64,000 nucleotides of DNA from NCBI GenBank assembly GCA_964020975.1, contig OZ026622.1, positions 56,590,511 through 56,654,510 of the forward strand. Reading direction: 5' to 3'. Positions 1 to 19,339 of the stretch are shown here, in pieces (the first letter of the stretch is position 1; every line of letters starts with the position of its first letter). Source of the stretch: Hermodice carunculata (lineage: Eukaryota > Annelida > Polychaeta > Eunicida > Amphinomidae). A model generated the notes under the pieces. That model was not told where the DNA came from. It ran no database searches and worked only from the letters and a program-made list of their open reading frames with translations. The position numbers and the translations under genes are program-made.

Positions 1-191
1 TGATTGTTTTCATTGACTGAAAATGTCTCTGATGGTGCCTAAAATGGTTCAAAATGCAGGAAATGTTGAAGGTACAAATTTCAAATTTTCCTCAGGGAGC
101 ATGCTCCCACCTTCAGCTCTCGCCCTCCCACTTTTCAGCACTGCAGGAGGGAGATCTCCCCCTTTTAACTTAGGCTGGCTTGGAGGCTCTG
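1..191 (-). mobile_element. MITE, CAGAG-ending family with 6-bp TSD, cut by window edge
   Basis: The segment ends GGAGGCTCTG at 191. Its body is the reverse complement of 20208-20390 (shared TTCAAATTT, AGCATGC, GGAGGGAGATCTCCC and GGCTTGGAGGCTCTG blocks). The other end lies outside the window. Two further copies with both ends are at 13167 and 20208. Confidence 0.7.
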
Positions 192-437
192 TAAGGGATT
201 CTGATAATTTTTTCTTCCTATGGAGATTAATATTTTGTCTGTGCCGGCAAATGTGTCTTTCTGAGGATAATTGCAGGGTTCTCTTCCTCTTCTGCTCATC
301 CCTTTGGAAAGGAGCATGTAAGAGTAAAGTCTATATCATGAGGAATATAATTTTGCAAGATGCCCAACTTGGTTTGATTTATGTGGTCAAGTTTTATATT
401 CATAAGAATCAGTCTTTGACAGACTCTAAAAGACCCT

Positions 438-800
438 TTTAGGATGCCAGAGGGTAGCACGCAGGGTTGTCATCTGCATTATGTTCATTCCCTTTGAAGC
501 CCGTTTTTAAGCAAATAGCCAAATACATGAACAGTGGTACCTCTTTTGAGAGACCTCCCTAAGGCGGGTCAAAGTGTGGTCTTTCAAAACAGGTGGTCTT
601 TCATTAGAGGTATATCAACATGGAAAAGATAGTGCAGTGTTCTGAGAGAGCGGTCTTAAAAAGATTTGCGATCTCTCATTAGAGGGGTCTCTCAAGAGAG
701 GTACCACTGTATATGCACATGAACACTGTCAAGTGCTGATGTCTGGGGTCATAAATTCCACTATTCATTCAGCTTTTGATGATCAAAAAATGTATATTTT
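438..800. mobile_element. MITE of the GGGCAGCAC family, split by a second MITE
   Basis: 438-530 and 711-775 are the two halves of an element whose unbroken relative is at 15450-15590. Shared blocks are GGGYAGCAC, CCCTTTGAAG, AAGCAAATAGC and CARGTGCTG. A different inverted-repeat element (531-710) sits in the middle, so that one arrived later. Confidence 0.6.
531..710. mobile_element. MITE with ACAGTGGTACC inverted ends
   Basis: The left end ACAGTGGTACCTCTTTTGAG and right end CTCTCAAGAGAGGTACCACTGT are inverted copies (about 25 bp). The interior repeats GGTCTTTC/TTAGAGG-type blocks. No transposase is present. Ends of this type occur in short non-autonomous elements related to Tc1/mariner-pogo, but the superfamily is inferred. 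Confidence 0.65.
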
Positions 801-823
801 TATGTCTGCTGACCATTGGTTGC

Positions 824-988
824 AGAGCTTATGTGGTCATTCATGTCTGTCCGTCTGTCATTCTGTCAACTCTTGCATCCGTCTGTTTGTCCATAAACAA
901 TTGCTTGTCAACATGACCATGTCTAAATCTTGTAAGTTAGCCCCTTTAATTTTTTGGATATATTCTACAATGGTTCTCATTGTATGAT
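824..988 (+). mobile_element. AGAGCTTATG-start repeat fragment
   Basis: The fragment starts AGAGCTTATGTGGTCATTC, followed by a GTCTGTCCGTCTGTC tract and a CTTGTAAGTTAGCCC block. The same order is at 25135 (AGAGCTTATGTAACCG, CTCCGTCTGTCC, TTCAAGTTAGCCC), and a related start is at 52597. It is a 5' fragment of an unnamed repeat family. Confidence 0.55.
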
Positions 989-1149
989 TAAAAAATGAGA
1001 AAGGGTCGGTTGTGAGACGTGAGAACAATGTGGAAAGGTTGGCAATGGTCCAAGTGGCTCACTGTCTCTGTCGTCATGGCTTTGTTCCCACAGACAGTGA
1101 TGACAGCTCCAATAATAAATCAACAGGGGGTGTGCTGGGAGGTACATTG

Positions 1150-1250
1150 CTCAGGACACTATTTCCAGAAGACAACCAGTAGCCAATCAGTGAGGCTGGA
1201 TTTGTTTACCCACCAGGTGTCTGCAATTGTAAGGGGCAAGATACCAAGCC
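1150..1250 (-). repeat. Dispersed repeat, inverted partner at 16380-16495
   Basis: Blocks AACCAGTAGCCAATCA, GAGGCTGGATTTGTTTACCC and AAGCCAGAGG match the reverse complement of 16380-16495. The two copies are old and divergent. Its class is unknown. Confidence 0.5.
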
Positions 1251-1639
1251 AGAGGTATCAGTGGCATCATCTGCAATGCACTTCCTGTATAGTCCTTGTC
1301 CATGTAATAACCTGTAGACCTATGTCAGTGATTGAAACAAGAAGAAAAACTTATGTGCAAGAAAATTTCACTTATCTGCATCTTTAGACTACATTACAAA
1401 CTTTGTCAAAACAACCTGTCTTGCAAGAAAATTCACTTGTCTTGGACCAGTGCTGTTTCAAATGCTGTATGTAAACAATCACTATAATTGTAGATAGGTC
1501 TGTTAATTCTCTTCTCAGTATTAGGTCAGTAACTGCTGACTTTGATCATCTTGAGTCTGTTTGGAATTCAAAACATTTTAGAGTTGAAACCTTTTTGCAA
1601 CAAGAGAATGGGCCTGGCCTCTGACCTTGTCTTTCAAAT

Positions 1640-1790
1640 GAAGACTCAACTTAAGACCGAGTCAGCGGGCGTCTTGGTCAGGGGTTGGGCACTAAGTGCC
1701 CAATCCACACTTGGAAAACCTGTTGACCTGTGGCATGTTATCTTGATAAATCTCATCTACAATGCCATTCAGGTTGTTTTTCTGTGGACA
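1640..1790 (+). repeat. Dispersed repeat family, divergent copy 1
   Basis: It resembles 12040-12350 and 19340-19590. The shared order is CTTGGTCAG, GGGTTGGG, a GCCCAATCCA block, and TTGACCTG. This copy is partial. Confidence 0.4.
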
Positions 1791-2742
1791 TTTCACCACC
1801 AGCCAGTTTTTGGCTGCTTTAAGGGGAAAACGGTTAACCGTGAAATGTCATCACCAGTTCAGGTCTACGATTAAAATATATAACAGGCACTCCTGCTATA
1901 GCAAATTCAGTTTGGACATGGTGTTTTCCATGAAATGATAGTCTCTTTAAGCCTCAGTCATAAAGTTGTAAGGAATTATGTTATCCATGTGTAAACATAT
2001 TCATCAGCTTGTTAAATACGTATATAACTTTATTGTTCTCTGTTCACAAGCAGTTTCACAATTTCTTGGAATATTTGGGTTCCTGTTGGTCTGCAATCTT
2101 TATCTATAATGACGCGTGGTCTGTCAGTCCAATGGCCAATAGAACACTTAATACAAATAATGAAGGTTCCAAACCAGAGGGACTGAAATGTTTAGTTGGA
2201 ATTTTGAAATTGCTTGTGGTGAGAGAATGTTATCTTTAGTAAACATTTTAAGGCTGGTAAATTAAAAAATGACATTATCCTTCATAAATAGCATTTTCAA
2301 GTCTTAAGGATGTTGTTTTTTGTGCTTTAATTATTCATTCGCAGGATCCAAGTTCAGATAAAATTTTAATTAAAAAAGAAGTACTTTGAGTTTTTAAATA
2401 TGAATAGAAATGATTAATCTGTTGGACCCTAAGAGTGATAGATCAACTTTAAATGCAGGGTTACAAATTGTTTGGGGCTGGTAGGGTCAATGAAACATAT
2501 TTTTTTCTGACAAGAAATAATCTGCAGAGAGTACAACCACATGTAGACATGAATTTAGCTCAGAGCCCTGAGAGTAGGACAGTTGTATGTGACTGTAAAG
2601 GTTTCGTGTAGATTGGGTCACTGGAAATTGTAATATCATGACAGTGTCCTTAGTGTCATAGAGTTGGGACCCATCATTTGGTAATTTCATGTCTTTTGCA
2701 TAGCCTGATATATCCCTCTTTCCATTTTTATTCTACTTTCAG

Positions 2743-9919
<7,177 letters not shown>

Positions 9920-10385
9920 CCTATGCCCTGCACGTGGAGTGGGTCAGCTTGGGATTATGTGGACATGGAGATGGGGGATGTAATGTAGGGTGGGGTATTG
10001 ACTAAGCCAGGAAGCATATGTCCACCACTCCTGTCCTGAGGTCTTGATGTAGGGGTACCTGTACAGTGTGATTCATTGATACAAACTTTCTCGCAGACCA
10101 GCGGCTGGGCTGCCTGCTGTGCTGTCGGGATGGCTGTGAGGAGATGGCCTTCAACCTTCATATTTCCATGACTTTGACGAAAGTAAAGAGAAGAAAAAAA
10201 GAAAGAAAAGAAGAAAAAAAAAGAAGAAAAATAAGCAGCAGAAAAAGTTTGATAAAAACACCTTATGTGGATTTATGATCCAACTCAACACTTCTTATAA
10301 CTCAATTTTAAGAAATATTTTGGTAGCTCTGCCGTCCGCAATATGTGGTGCTGACAAGGACAATAAAGTGACCAGAGTTGGGTAT
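9920..10385 (+). other. MAN1 3' UTR with candidate polyadenylation signal
   Basis: The first consensus AATAAA after the stop is at 10362-10367, followed by a TG-rich stretch (ttgggtattgatgattgtgtg), as expected for a cleavage site around 10380-10390. A purine-only A/G tract lies at about 10182-10250. No other coding signal is seen. Confidence 0.6.
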
Positions 10386-10437
10386 TGATGATTGTGTGCA
10401 GTAATGCAGACAGTGTTCACATGCACAAAGCTAGTCA

Positions 10438-10640
10438 GCTGATGCTGATTGGCTGTAGAAGTAGAAAACTTCATAGCAGATGTTGGCTGGATGTGGACAA
10501 CCTCATGGCTGAATGGATATGGACAAATTCATGGTTGATGCTGATTGGATGTAGACAACTTCATGCCTGAAGTTGATTGGATGTGTAAAACCTCATGACT
10601 GATGCTGATTTGATGTGTAAAAGTTCATGGGTGAGGCAGA
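10438..10640 (+). repeat. Minisatellite of about 40 bp just after MAN1
   Basis: Five or six diverged units of the form ATGCTGATTGGATGTGTA with CAACTTCATG. It starts about 70 bp past the polyadenylation signal. Confidence 0.7.
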
Positions 10641-12039
10641 CTGGCTTTGCTCATTGAATAGAGAGCAATTTTGAGTCAACTTTAAGTAATACACAGAGTT
10701 ACATGTATATTCTCAGCCAACAATGTCAAATGAAATTTTGTGAACTTTGCTAAGGGTTACAGGAGGACATTTAATACCATGTTGATCCAGATGATAGGAA
10801 AAAGTTGAGTATGTATGTTATTATGATGAAATGGTTTTGGTATTAGGAGATTTGGATTTAAGACAATATTATGTGTGAATGGAATTAGACTGGCATTTAT
10901 ATTGTCCCTACCGTAACTTAGTCACACTTCCTACCAACCTTGCGTTTTATACCAATATTTGTATGTGGATAGGCATAGGAGCTGTTTGTGTATGGACTGA
11001 TGACACTTGTTGGGTGTGGTCTCCATGCAGACCACGCAGCAGTGTGGGTGAGGCGGTGGCAGCAAAGAGAGAGCACAGAGGACAAGTAAGCACCTTGTCC
11101 CACCTCGCCCGCATTCCCTTCTACAGTCAGCTGCACTTGATATCCAACTATGAATGTGCTTACGACCTCTGATATGGCATTGATACAAATTTATATTCTC
11201 TTGTAAATATGATAAGTGTGAAATTATTTGCAAAGGTTTGCCATGATTGCATAGATTTCTGTCAATCCACAGACATGCTTATTATCTCTGACAAAAGAAA
11301 TTTTTGTACATTTGGTGTATAAGGGGCATCCATAGAGGTACATTTTGTAACAAAGAGAGTTAATGGAAAATCAGTGGCAGTAACATGGTTCATGTGGGCA
11401 AGCATGTGTTTGAACAGTGTAAATACATGCATTTGAGTTTTTAGGACTTGTGTTGTCAAGTGCATGCAAGACGAAATGTGTATGTACATCACCAATGAAA
11501 AAAGGCATGTGACAGACAAGGCTTGATAATTGGAAAAAGTAAAGTAGTTTAGAAAAATTTCCTGGAATGATGTGTCTCAACGTAAGGGTTTACCATTACT
11601 GATGTACACCGGGGTTATACCAGATGCAGAATTTCTATATATTCTGGGAAAAGAGAGCTTGTGAATACCTACTGAAACATGAAAACTGCCACATTCAAGA
11701 CTTTCTGAAATTTGTCAAAACAGATGGTTAAGTTTTGTTAAGTAGGACTTTTTGTGGTAATGGTCAAGTCACAACATAGTGTTTTTATCATTATTAAAAT
11801 GGCCCTGTGAAATAAAATGGGTATGTGTTTTTAATATTCCTTTGTTTCTCATTCTTTTAGTGGAAATTTCCTCCAAATTATTCAGAGAATCTCTTTACTT
11901 CATCGCGCCTCAATCTTGGTCAGAGAACTACATTTTTGTTAAGTTAAAAGTTAAAAGTAAAAAACTGTAAGAAAGAACTTCGAACAAGTATCAACAGTAG
12001 GCTCTGTGTTTGGGTCTCTGCGTATCCTCAAGAATAAGC
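10641..12039. other. Intergenic, no recognised gene
   Basis: AT-rich and unremarkable, apart from a possible orphan exon at 11031-11092 (acceptor ccatgcag, donor CAA|gtaagc), for which no family is recognised. Confidence 0.4.
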
Positions 12040-12350
12040 TCAGCCAATCTTGGTCAGAGTATGACCAAGTCAATAGGATTCCTTGGCATGGGTTGGGTGC
12101 ATAAGGCCCAATCCATGCTGATAAAAGCAATTGACCTGGACTGTGCCATCATGAATGGTCTTGCATATAAATCTCTGCAAAATTGGCGTGTAGTAATGAG
12201 AAATTTGAGCAAAAATGTTAAGGCAGACAGCAATTTCATGAGAGTGCTTTTGGGTGATTTCAGCAGAAAGCCATGGGGTTTTGGAAGGTTGTTTTCACGG
12301 GTTAGCCCATGCTGCAATCGGGAATCGCCTGGAGCACAGTGCAAGGGCAG
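12040..12350 (+). repeat. Dispersed repeat family, fullest copy
   Basis: The segment aligns along most of its length with 19340-19590: AGTATGACCAAGTCAATAGG, TGTGCCATC, ATGGTCTTGCATA, AATCTCTGCAAA and CTTTTGGGTGATTTCAGCAG against matching blocks there. Open frames on both strands are accidental. Class unknown; no poly(A) tail or inverted ends are seen. Confidence 0.55.
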
Positions 12351-12860
12351 TACTTGAACTATGAGCTGCCATTTATTCTATTCTGGAATGTCGGCATATT
12401 ATTTTAATGTTTTTGTCTGAGAGGCGTTGAAAATGTGAAAAACTGAAGCGGTCTTGTACACACCTACAATCAGGAAAGTGTCTGCCAAGTATATGTAATA
12501 TACTGTGGCCCATCATACCGGTTTAGGCACTGGGAGTAAATATACCACCGGAATAAAACATTTGTGTAACGTTTTAGTGTATTCAGGTGTATGTAGATTG
12601 TGTAAGTCTTAATAAAGGGGTTTTGTCCTAGGATGCATAGGGAGCATGCATTTCTGTTGGTTTGAAATGCATGACTTGAAGCGCAGTGCAGTTAAATTTG
12701 ATTGGAGAAGTCTATGCAAATATGTGGCAAGCAGTTTGCTAGTGTGTATGAACTGGTGACTTTAGGATCATGAGAAAGCTGTATATTGCTTGAGTAATGT
12801 AGACTAAGTGTTTACTTTTCGGTAAACGATTGTATACAGATTGACTATAAAGGCTGCTGC

Positions 12861-12926
12861 AAGGAAGTATATTGCATTGTGGGACAGCTCTCTAAGGAAG
12901 TATATTGCATTGTGGGACAGCTCTCT
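12861..12926 (+). repeat. Exact 33-bp tandem duplication
   Basis: Two adjacent identical 33 bp units beginning AAGGAAGTATATTGCATTG. Identity implies a recent slip. Confidence 0.95.
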
Positions 12927-13166
12927 ATTCTGTTGGTTACTAAGAGTTCTTGTTCACAAATTGGAGTTCTCAATCTTGGTCAGATTTCAGTGTTGAAGTT
13001 ATCTAGAACTGGAATTAAAATTAAAACAGAATGGGCATCCAGCTGCCAAAACTACTGCAGGCAGGGCTCACATTGCCAGCATTTTCACAAGAGTTCACAG
13101 AGTACTCTTTCACTACCCCCTGTCCCTCCTGGAAAGAGTATTTTTTACTTTTGAAAATGATGACTA

Positions 13167-13480
13167 CAGAGACTCCAACCCACAGCTTCATACAAACTGG
13201 AGATTCTCCCTCCTGGAGTACTATTGAAACTGGAGATGTGACGGAGTGCAGTGACTGTGCTGGGGGATGGGTCTGGGAGGGCAGAGCCCCCTCCTGGGGT
13301 GAAAAAATTTTGGAAAAAAAAGGAGTTAAAATGGTGTAATTGATGATTTTTTTTTACCTCATCCATTTTTTTATCTGGGCGGGAGAAAACATATTCTAAG
13401 CAGGAGAACGGGAGAATTTGGAAATGGGCAAAAAAAAAATGGGAGATCTCCCGCTGAAAACGGGAGGGTAGGAGTCTCTG
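13167..13480. mobile_element. MITE, CAGAG-ending family, TSD TGACTA
   Basis: Ends are CAGAGACTCCAACCC and GGGTAGGAGTCTCTG. The flanks TGACTA (13161-13166) and TGACTA (13481-13486) are a 6 bp target duplication. The interior is rich in GGGAGA/CTCCC blocks, as in the copies at 1-191 and 20208-20587. Confidence 0.8.
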
Positions 13481-13689
13481 TGACTACCTGGTGAAATTGT
13501 GTAATAGGGAAACAAAATTCATAAAAATGCTAGCCTACTTTAGTCATATTTCAGGTGCAAATGTGTGAGCATTATTTTTACCAGTTACCACATAAAGAGT
13601 CCAGTCAATTCTTTTCAGTGTCTAGGGAAAAAAAATGTAAAGATTGTTAATGAGCACTTGGTCATCATTTTTTTGTACACCACAGTGTG

Positions 13690-13709
13690 CCCCCCCCCCC
13701 CCCCCCCCA
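13690..13709. repeat. Poly(C) run
   Basis: A run of about 20 C in which any frame reads as proline; the length may be unreliable in an assembly. Confidence 0.9.
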
Positions 13710-13719
13710 GCTTACATAG

Positions 13720-15445
13720 GTCTGTATGCTCCCTTCCCCCTACCTTACTCTGTGGACTCTTTTGAAAATGAGGAAACGTCCCGAATTTGTGACCTAAGGT
13801 ATACGTGTATGAAAAAGGTTTTAGTGCAGGGCTGAGGTTTACAGAACAATACTGGAACAATTTGTGAATCATTTATTGTTTTTTTTTTTTTTTTTGATTG
13901 TCAGTGGTATTTTCTTGTAATTTGCATTGAAGAAAATCATAGCTGAGAAGCAAATGTAAAACACAGAGAATTTCTCTGCTTTAGTTGTATATGTTGTGAT
14001 ACTCAACTTTCATGAGACCAGAAGAAAAAAAAGGATTACATTTTCCAACATTTATTAAAATGTATCTGGTCTCAAAGTTAATTTGTATGAGGTGTGGATG
14101 AATTGCAATTTATATATTTCATAAGTTTGATTTTTCCATGGCAGCATTTAGATGTATAGATAAGAGGAGTGGCAGAGAGCTAAATCAGCAGGACTTGTAC
14201 ACAGGTGTTTTGCTGGATGGTATTAAAATAGAAGGTGGGTCTTCAGATGGTCTCATTAATGAGTTTTTTTTTCTCTTCCTGCTTTTGTAAGAATCCCAAA
14301 GTATGTATGATTCATTCACAAACATTTATCATTTAATGTGTAAAGTATGATGGAGGATTCTCCATAATTAAATAGATGTTTTTTGAAAAATGCATTCTGG
14401 GTATTGCAAACTTGGCACTGTGAAGCAGAAATGTGTGAAATGTTCCAGTGGAATGACCAGTTCATTTTCCAGCCTCGTCATACAGTGGAATAAGCTGCGT
14501 AGACCATCTGTTAGGAGAGACCACATGACTTGACACTTCCCTTCAAGACTCCATTTCTTTGTTTGAAAATTTAGCCACCATGAAAGATCCCCTGCCCTAT
14601 GAGATGGCTTTTTGCTGACAGACAGCCGGATGGGCATAGATAGCAGTTGCTGTTTTTTTTTTATATTTCTAGTAGCAGAAATATGTATGAATATCCATAT
14701 TTATTGATAGTACACTCAGAGTGGCATTCAGTTCTGGTGGAAAGGGAGAGAGGTATATTGATAAAAGAGGAATCTGAGTGAAAGTATTGGGCATTCTATC
14801 ACTAACTAATGTTTAATTATAATATTTGAAATGAAAAGTAATAATTTTGTCATGTTTAAATGAAAACAGAATTTTTATTGCACAAAGTATAATTTTGCTG
14901 ACAGTCAAAGTGGATGTCATCTTGACCATTCTGATTTGATGTCAGTTTGAAGGTGGAAGGTATCCTGTGCTTGGCTGGGTTAGGCCTTGGCTTAACGTTC
15001 CTCAACCATATTTAAATTGCACAGGTGTTTGCTGTAAGTTATTAATTCTGTGCTGAACTACACAACCAGGGTAGGAATTTGTTGCATTTGCCAAAGCTAC
15101 ATGTACGAGCCTGTTTTTTTCCTGATTAATTGCTTACCCATGTTGGTGTGAAATATATGCCAGGGCTGCCCAGAATTTAAGACATAGTTTTCATGAATGA
15201 TTGCCATCTTCAAATGAAAAATGAAATGCTCTAACTTTCTCTGCAGTGAACTGTGACATCTGTTTCGAGATCTTTACTATCGCAAAAGCTCAGCCTGTTT
15301 TGTTATCCCTGCATCCTGAGGTAATCAAAGATCATTAAAAAAAGTGACAGGAGTTTTATATATTCTTGAGAGCAAGGACTGATGTAGGAATTTCATGTAG
15401 AAAACTCAGACTGCACATAAAAGGGAAGCACTGAAGTGGACCCGT
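13720..15445. other. Intergenic or intron, possible orphan exon
   Basis: No recognised repeat. A segment at 15247-15321, bounded by ctctgcag and GAG|gtaatc, reads NCDICFEIFTIAKAQPVLLS. It looks like the start of a RING finger but lacks the next metal ligands. Confidence 0.25.
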
Positions 15446-15449
15446 TAGC

Positions 15450-15590
15450 ATCCTAGAGGGCAGCACTTGATGGTGATCATTTGCATAATTTGACTTATTT
15501 GCATCTCATCAAATCCCTTTGAAGCTTTTCTCAAACAAATAGCAAAATTTATGCAAATGAATGGGGTCAGGTGCTGCCATCCGGGTCCTA
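15450..15590. mobile_element. MITE of the GGGCAGCAC family, uninterrupted
   Basis: Inverted ends CATCCTAGAGGGCAGCACTT and GGTGCTGCCATCCGGGTCCT, with a centre holding ATTTGCAT-like repeats. It is the relative of the split copy at 438-800. Confidence 0.6.
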
Positions 15591-15874
15591 ATTTTGACTT
15601 AGTTTGTGGCAGGTGTGGAGTGGTTAAATGACATTCATCAGATTTTTAATGCATGTTATGGCTTTCTTGCAAATATTTGATCAGGTATGTATTTAAAGTT
15701 TTACTGATTTACTTCCAGGTTATTATTGCATCTTTTCAATATTTGAACAGAAGTATATTTTGAAACTTTACAACAGATTTCATTGGGACATATTGTACAT
15801 GTATGTGTAGTCACATAAATGTACCAGTCAGCTAGGGAAAAACTTACCCGTATCTGTTTGTTTTTCTGGGGTGT

Positions 15875-16028
15875 TATGGTAAAACCTGTTTAAAAAGACC
15901 ACCCCTAGGGAGGTATCTGATGTGAAAAGTACCACCCCTAGGGTTGTATCTGATGTGAAAAGTACTGAATCAAGGTCTTGAAAGGGTGGTCCATCAAGAC
16001 AGGTGGTCTCTCAAGATGGATCACTGTA
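15875..16028. mobile_element. MITE of the GGTCTCTCAAGA type
   Basis: Left TTATGGTAAAACCTGTTTAA and right GGTGGTCTCTCAAGATGGAT resemble the ends of the 531-710 element. The interior has a 33-36 bp duplicated unit (ACCACCCCTAGGGAGGTATC). Ends are less exact than in the other copies. Confidence 0.45.
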
Positions 16029-16379
16029 CCTGTATGAAACTGAAAAAAACAAAAAAACAAAAAAAACTTGAAATGTGACAGAGCTTGTTCCAAGGTGTGG
16101 AAACCCTTTGGACATCACTATGTTTTGGTGCAATTTCCACAGATTGCCGAGTGGTAGATTAATACTTGAGCTTTGTGACCTGTTTAAGTTTGAATTGAAC
16201 TCTTTCAGTGCTAGGATTTGGATTGAGAAAACAGCTTTCCTTGATGCAGTGTGCTGACAGTGCACCAAGGAAAGTTGTTGATCAGGATCATTCTTTAATG
16301 TCCTCAAAAACTGACGTGTCAATACTTGAATGAAAAGTCTTGTTGGAGAAATTGGTAATGTTTGTTGCAGAGAACACCT

Positions 16380-16495
16380 CTCATAACTTAGGTATCTGGC
16401 TCTTTACAAGTGGAACCAACTGGTGGGTAAACAAATCCAGCCTCATTGATTGGCTACCGGTTGTCCACAGGAAGTGGTGTCACGCGGAATTTAGT
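16380..16495 (+). repeat. Dispersed repeat, partner of 1150-1250
   Basis: Inverted copy of the 1150-1250 segment (GGTGGGTAAACAAATCCAGC, TGATTGGCTACC). Confidence 0.5.
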
Positions 16496-16590
16496 TGAAC
16501 AGGAAGTAGTGTAGTATGCAGTTTACGTCCCCAAACATCCCTTATTTAAATTGAATCATTACATACTTCAGAGGAGCATAATGTATGACT

Positions 16591-17999
16591 ATGCCCCCCT
16601 CCTGCTGGAGGAGGGGCATATAGTAATACCTTTCCTGTCTGTCTGTGATGCATATCCAGGCTATGATTCTCTTGCCCTTCAGCTTAGATTAATGAAATTT
16701 TACACACAGGTTTACTGGACATAAGGGTGTGTCCTATACCAAAAATAGACCACTAGGTTAAGTATCTGGGTCACAGTGACATCCTTGTAAAATTGTGTCC
16801 AGGCTGTAATTCCTTTACTGTTTAACTTAGTTTCATAAATCTTCACACACGCATATCTTGACCTGAAGCTGTGTCATGAAGCAAAACTAGGTCACTGTGA
16901 TGCAATCATGTAAAACTACATAACACTTCATGTCTGAGGTGTACTTCTGTTGTCCTTTGACTTTGAATCATGAGACTTGGAACACCTGTGTATCTGGACA
17001 CAAGAGTGTGTCACACATGAAAGTAGGTCACTAAGTCAAGTATCTGGATTACAGTGACAATATCCTTGTAAATTCATATCCGGGATGTAATTTCTTTAAT
17101 CTTTAACTTAGTTTCATAAAACTTCACACATGCAAAAATCTTGACCCAAAGGTGTGTCATGAAGTAAAACCAGGTCAAATATCTGAGTCACTGGTATATC
17201 CTGGTAAAATTGTATTGGGACTGCAGTTCCTTTACTTATTAAGTTAGTTTTACAAAATCTCATGTACACATATCTTGACCCAAAGGTTTGCATGTAATAA
17301 AAATGGGTCACTCGGTCAAGTATATGGTTCGTGGTGAGGCCTTGATTTAAAACTGCGATACAGTTGTTTGTGTCCAGGCGATGATTCACTTATCCTTCAA
17401 CTCAGATTAATAAAACTTTACACACAAGTGCATCCAAAAATAAGGGTGTGTCATGCAACAAAAGTAGGTTAACAGGTCAAATATCTAGGTCACAGTGGTA
17501 TATCCTGGTAAAATCATGTCCGGACTGTAATTCCTTTACTCAGTCAGTTTCATGAAACTTCATGCACAGACATCTAGACCCAAAAGTTTGTCATGTAACA
17601 AAAGTGGGTCACTGGGTCAAATATCATGCGTCCTTATGTCTGTCCGTGCAGTGTTAGTGTGTGGGCTGTAATTCACTTGTCCTTCAACTTAGATTAATGA
17701 AACTTAATAGACAGGTGCATCTTGGCATAAAACTGTCCTGTAACAAAAGTAGGTTGCTAGGTCGAGTAGCTGGACCACAGTGACATATACTTTCATAATC
17801 TTGTCCAGACTATAATTCTATTACTATTGAACTTAGCTTAATGAAACTTCATGCACATATATCTTGACCTAAAGTTTTGTCATGAAACAAAAGTAGGTTA
17901 CTAGGTCAAGTATCTGGGTCATAGTGATAGCCAAATTTTATTGACTACAGTCATCCAAAACGAGAACTGTGATTTGCAAGGTTGAGGCAAGGGGGGCAT
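16591..17999 (+). mobile_element. One-ended hairpin element with about 145-bp tandem units, ATGCCCCCC family
   Basis: The left terminus is a stem-loop (ATGCCCCCCTCC, loop, GGAGGAGGGGCAT), followed by CTGTCTGTCTG. The right terminus is AAGGGGGGCAT, an inverted copy of the first bases. The interior has about nine diverged units holding GGCTGTAATTCCTTTACT, CACACATATCTTGACC and GTCACAGTGACAT. No coding capacity. The related element at 43744-45744 shares ends and layout but not unit sequence. Confidence 0.7.
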
Positions 18000-18240
18000 G
18001 GATCCAGCAATCTCTGATTGCATTTTAATTGACACTGAAAAAGTTCAGACTTCAAAGTAGTATATCAGTTTGATTAAATTCTTGCAAAGTATCTGAATTT
18101 TATGTTGCTGAGTTTGTGTGAACCTTGAATGAGCATATTTAGTGTAAAACATGCAGCATACCTCCAGGACTATGTGATGTTTACTGGGAAGACTGCAATA
18201 AATCTCGGGTCTCTGCCTGAATTATTTGGCAAATTCTGTG

Positions 18241-18436
18241 GAAATTTGATTGTTTTGACTGAGGGTACGCAGACATATAAATTTCTTGTGAAGCTTTCAC
18301 ATATGAAACTGGTATTATGTGTATGGTACAGAGGCATTTGATTTGATTTTTTTTGACTGAGGGCATGTAGACAAATCAGAACTTGTAGTTAAGTTTTCAC
18401 CTGTGAAACCTGTACTATGAGCATGATACGGAGGGA
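18241..18436 (+). repeat. Two tandem units of about 97 bp
   Basis: TTTTGACTGAGGGTACGCAG and TTTTGACTGAGGGCATGTAG head two similar units that also share AAGYTTTCAC and GAAACYKGTA. Confidence 0.75.
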
Positions 18437-19339
18437 CATACTTCATACATATTTGTGAAAGGGTGCACCAAAGGTAACTTGGAGATTGTGTACTGAAACC
18501 TATTGCACCGAGAATGTGAATTGTCCCACGAGGGTTAATACATGTACATATATATGTTTATATAGAACACATTCTGTAGCTCTAGACATTTTCCTGCTTT
18601 ATGTAACTTTGCACTATTCATTCAGCAACTTGGTGTGCAAGATTAACTGCACAAAAATTTGTGGATAAAAGAAATGGTAAAATGGGAGCCTTGCACTTGT
18701 ATGGGGTTCCAAACACAATGAAGACTGGGATTCATTGAAGAAATGAAAGTCAGTTTCCTCTCATTCAAGGTGCATTGAGTGCAAATGAATGTCACAAACA
18801 TAAGTTTTCTAATTAAGGGTTGGGGTTATTCAGACTGCAAGTTACAAGTCACTCTGAGGGGTTACTTTGCATTTTAATTTTGGGCATCTATGGATGTGCA
18901 GAAATGATATTTTCAGAGAAAAATGACAACTGCTTGAAATTAAGTACTTAAATATTCTAGAACTACAATAGATATGCAGACATTTCAGTGTTAAGAAAAA
19001 GAATGTCATCTGCAGCAAACTAAACACTTGAAAACTTCTGGCACTACAATAGCTGTAATTGTTCCATGATGGCAAGCCACCATGACACACAGTTATTCAT
19101 CAATTTAGTGGTATGAAGCATCACATCGAAATGACAGATGTCATGCATCAAACTACAGGATTTGTGGACTTAAGACTGACCCATGGTAAAAAATAATCAC
19201 AGTCATGCAAGGCATTTGAATGGATGGCAATATGTTTTACACATACATTTTTTTCTTTCTTTTTTGCTTCGGGAGGGGGGGGGGGTTGTACAGTGTAAAT
19301 GTGTTCCATTTTGGAAACTCTTCTTTTTATGTTCGGTTC

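Noticed and set aside
1542-1874. 110-residue frame near the left edge, tested as an upstream MAN1 exon
   Set aside because: It covers part of a dispersed repeat and has no MAN1 motif.
13690-13790. Pro-rich exon ending ICDLR before gtatac
   Set aside because: Depends on the poly(C) run; no homology.
14148-14340. Open stretch FRCIDKRSGRELNQQDLYTG after an acceptor-like tccatggcag
   Set aside because: Only about 60 codons, no recognised family, no convincing donor; compatible with chance.
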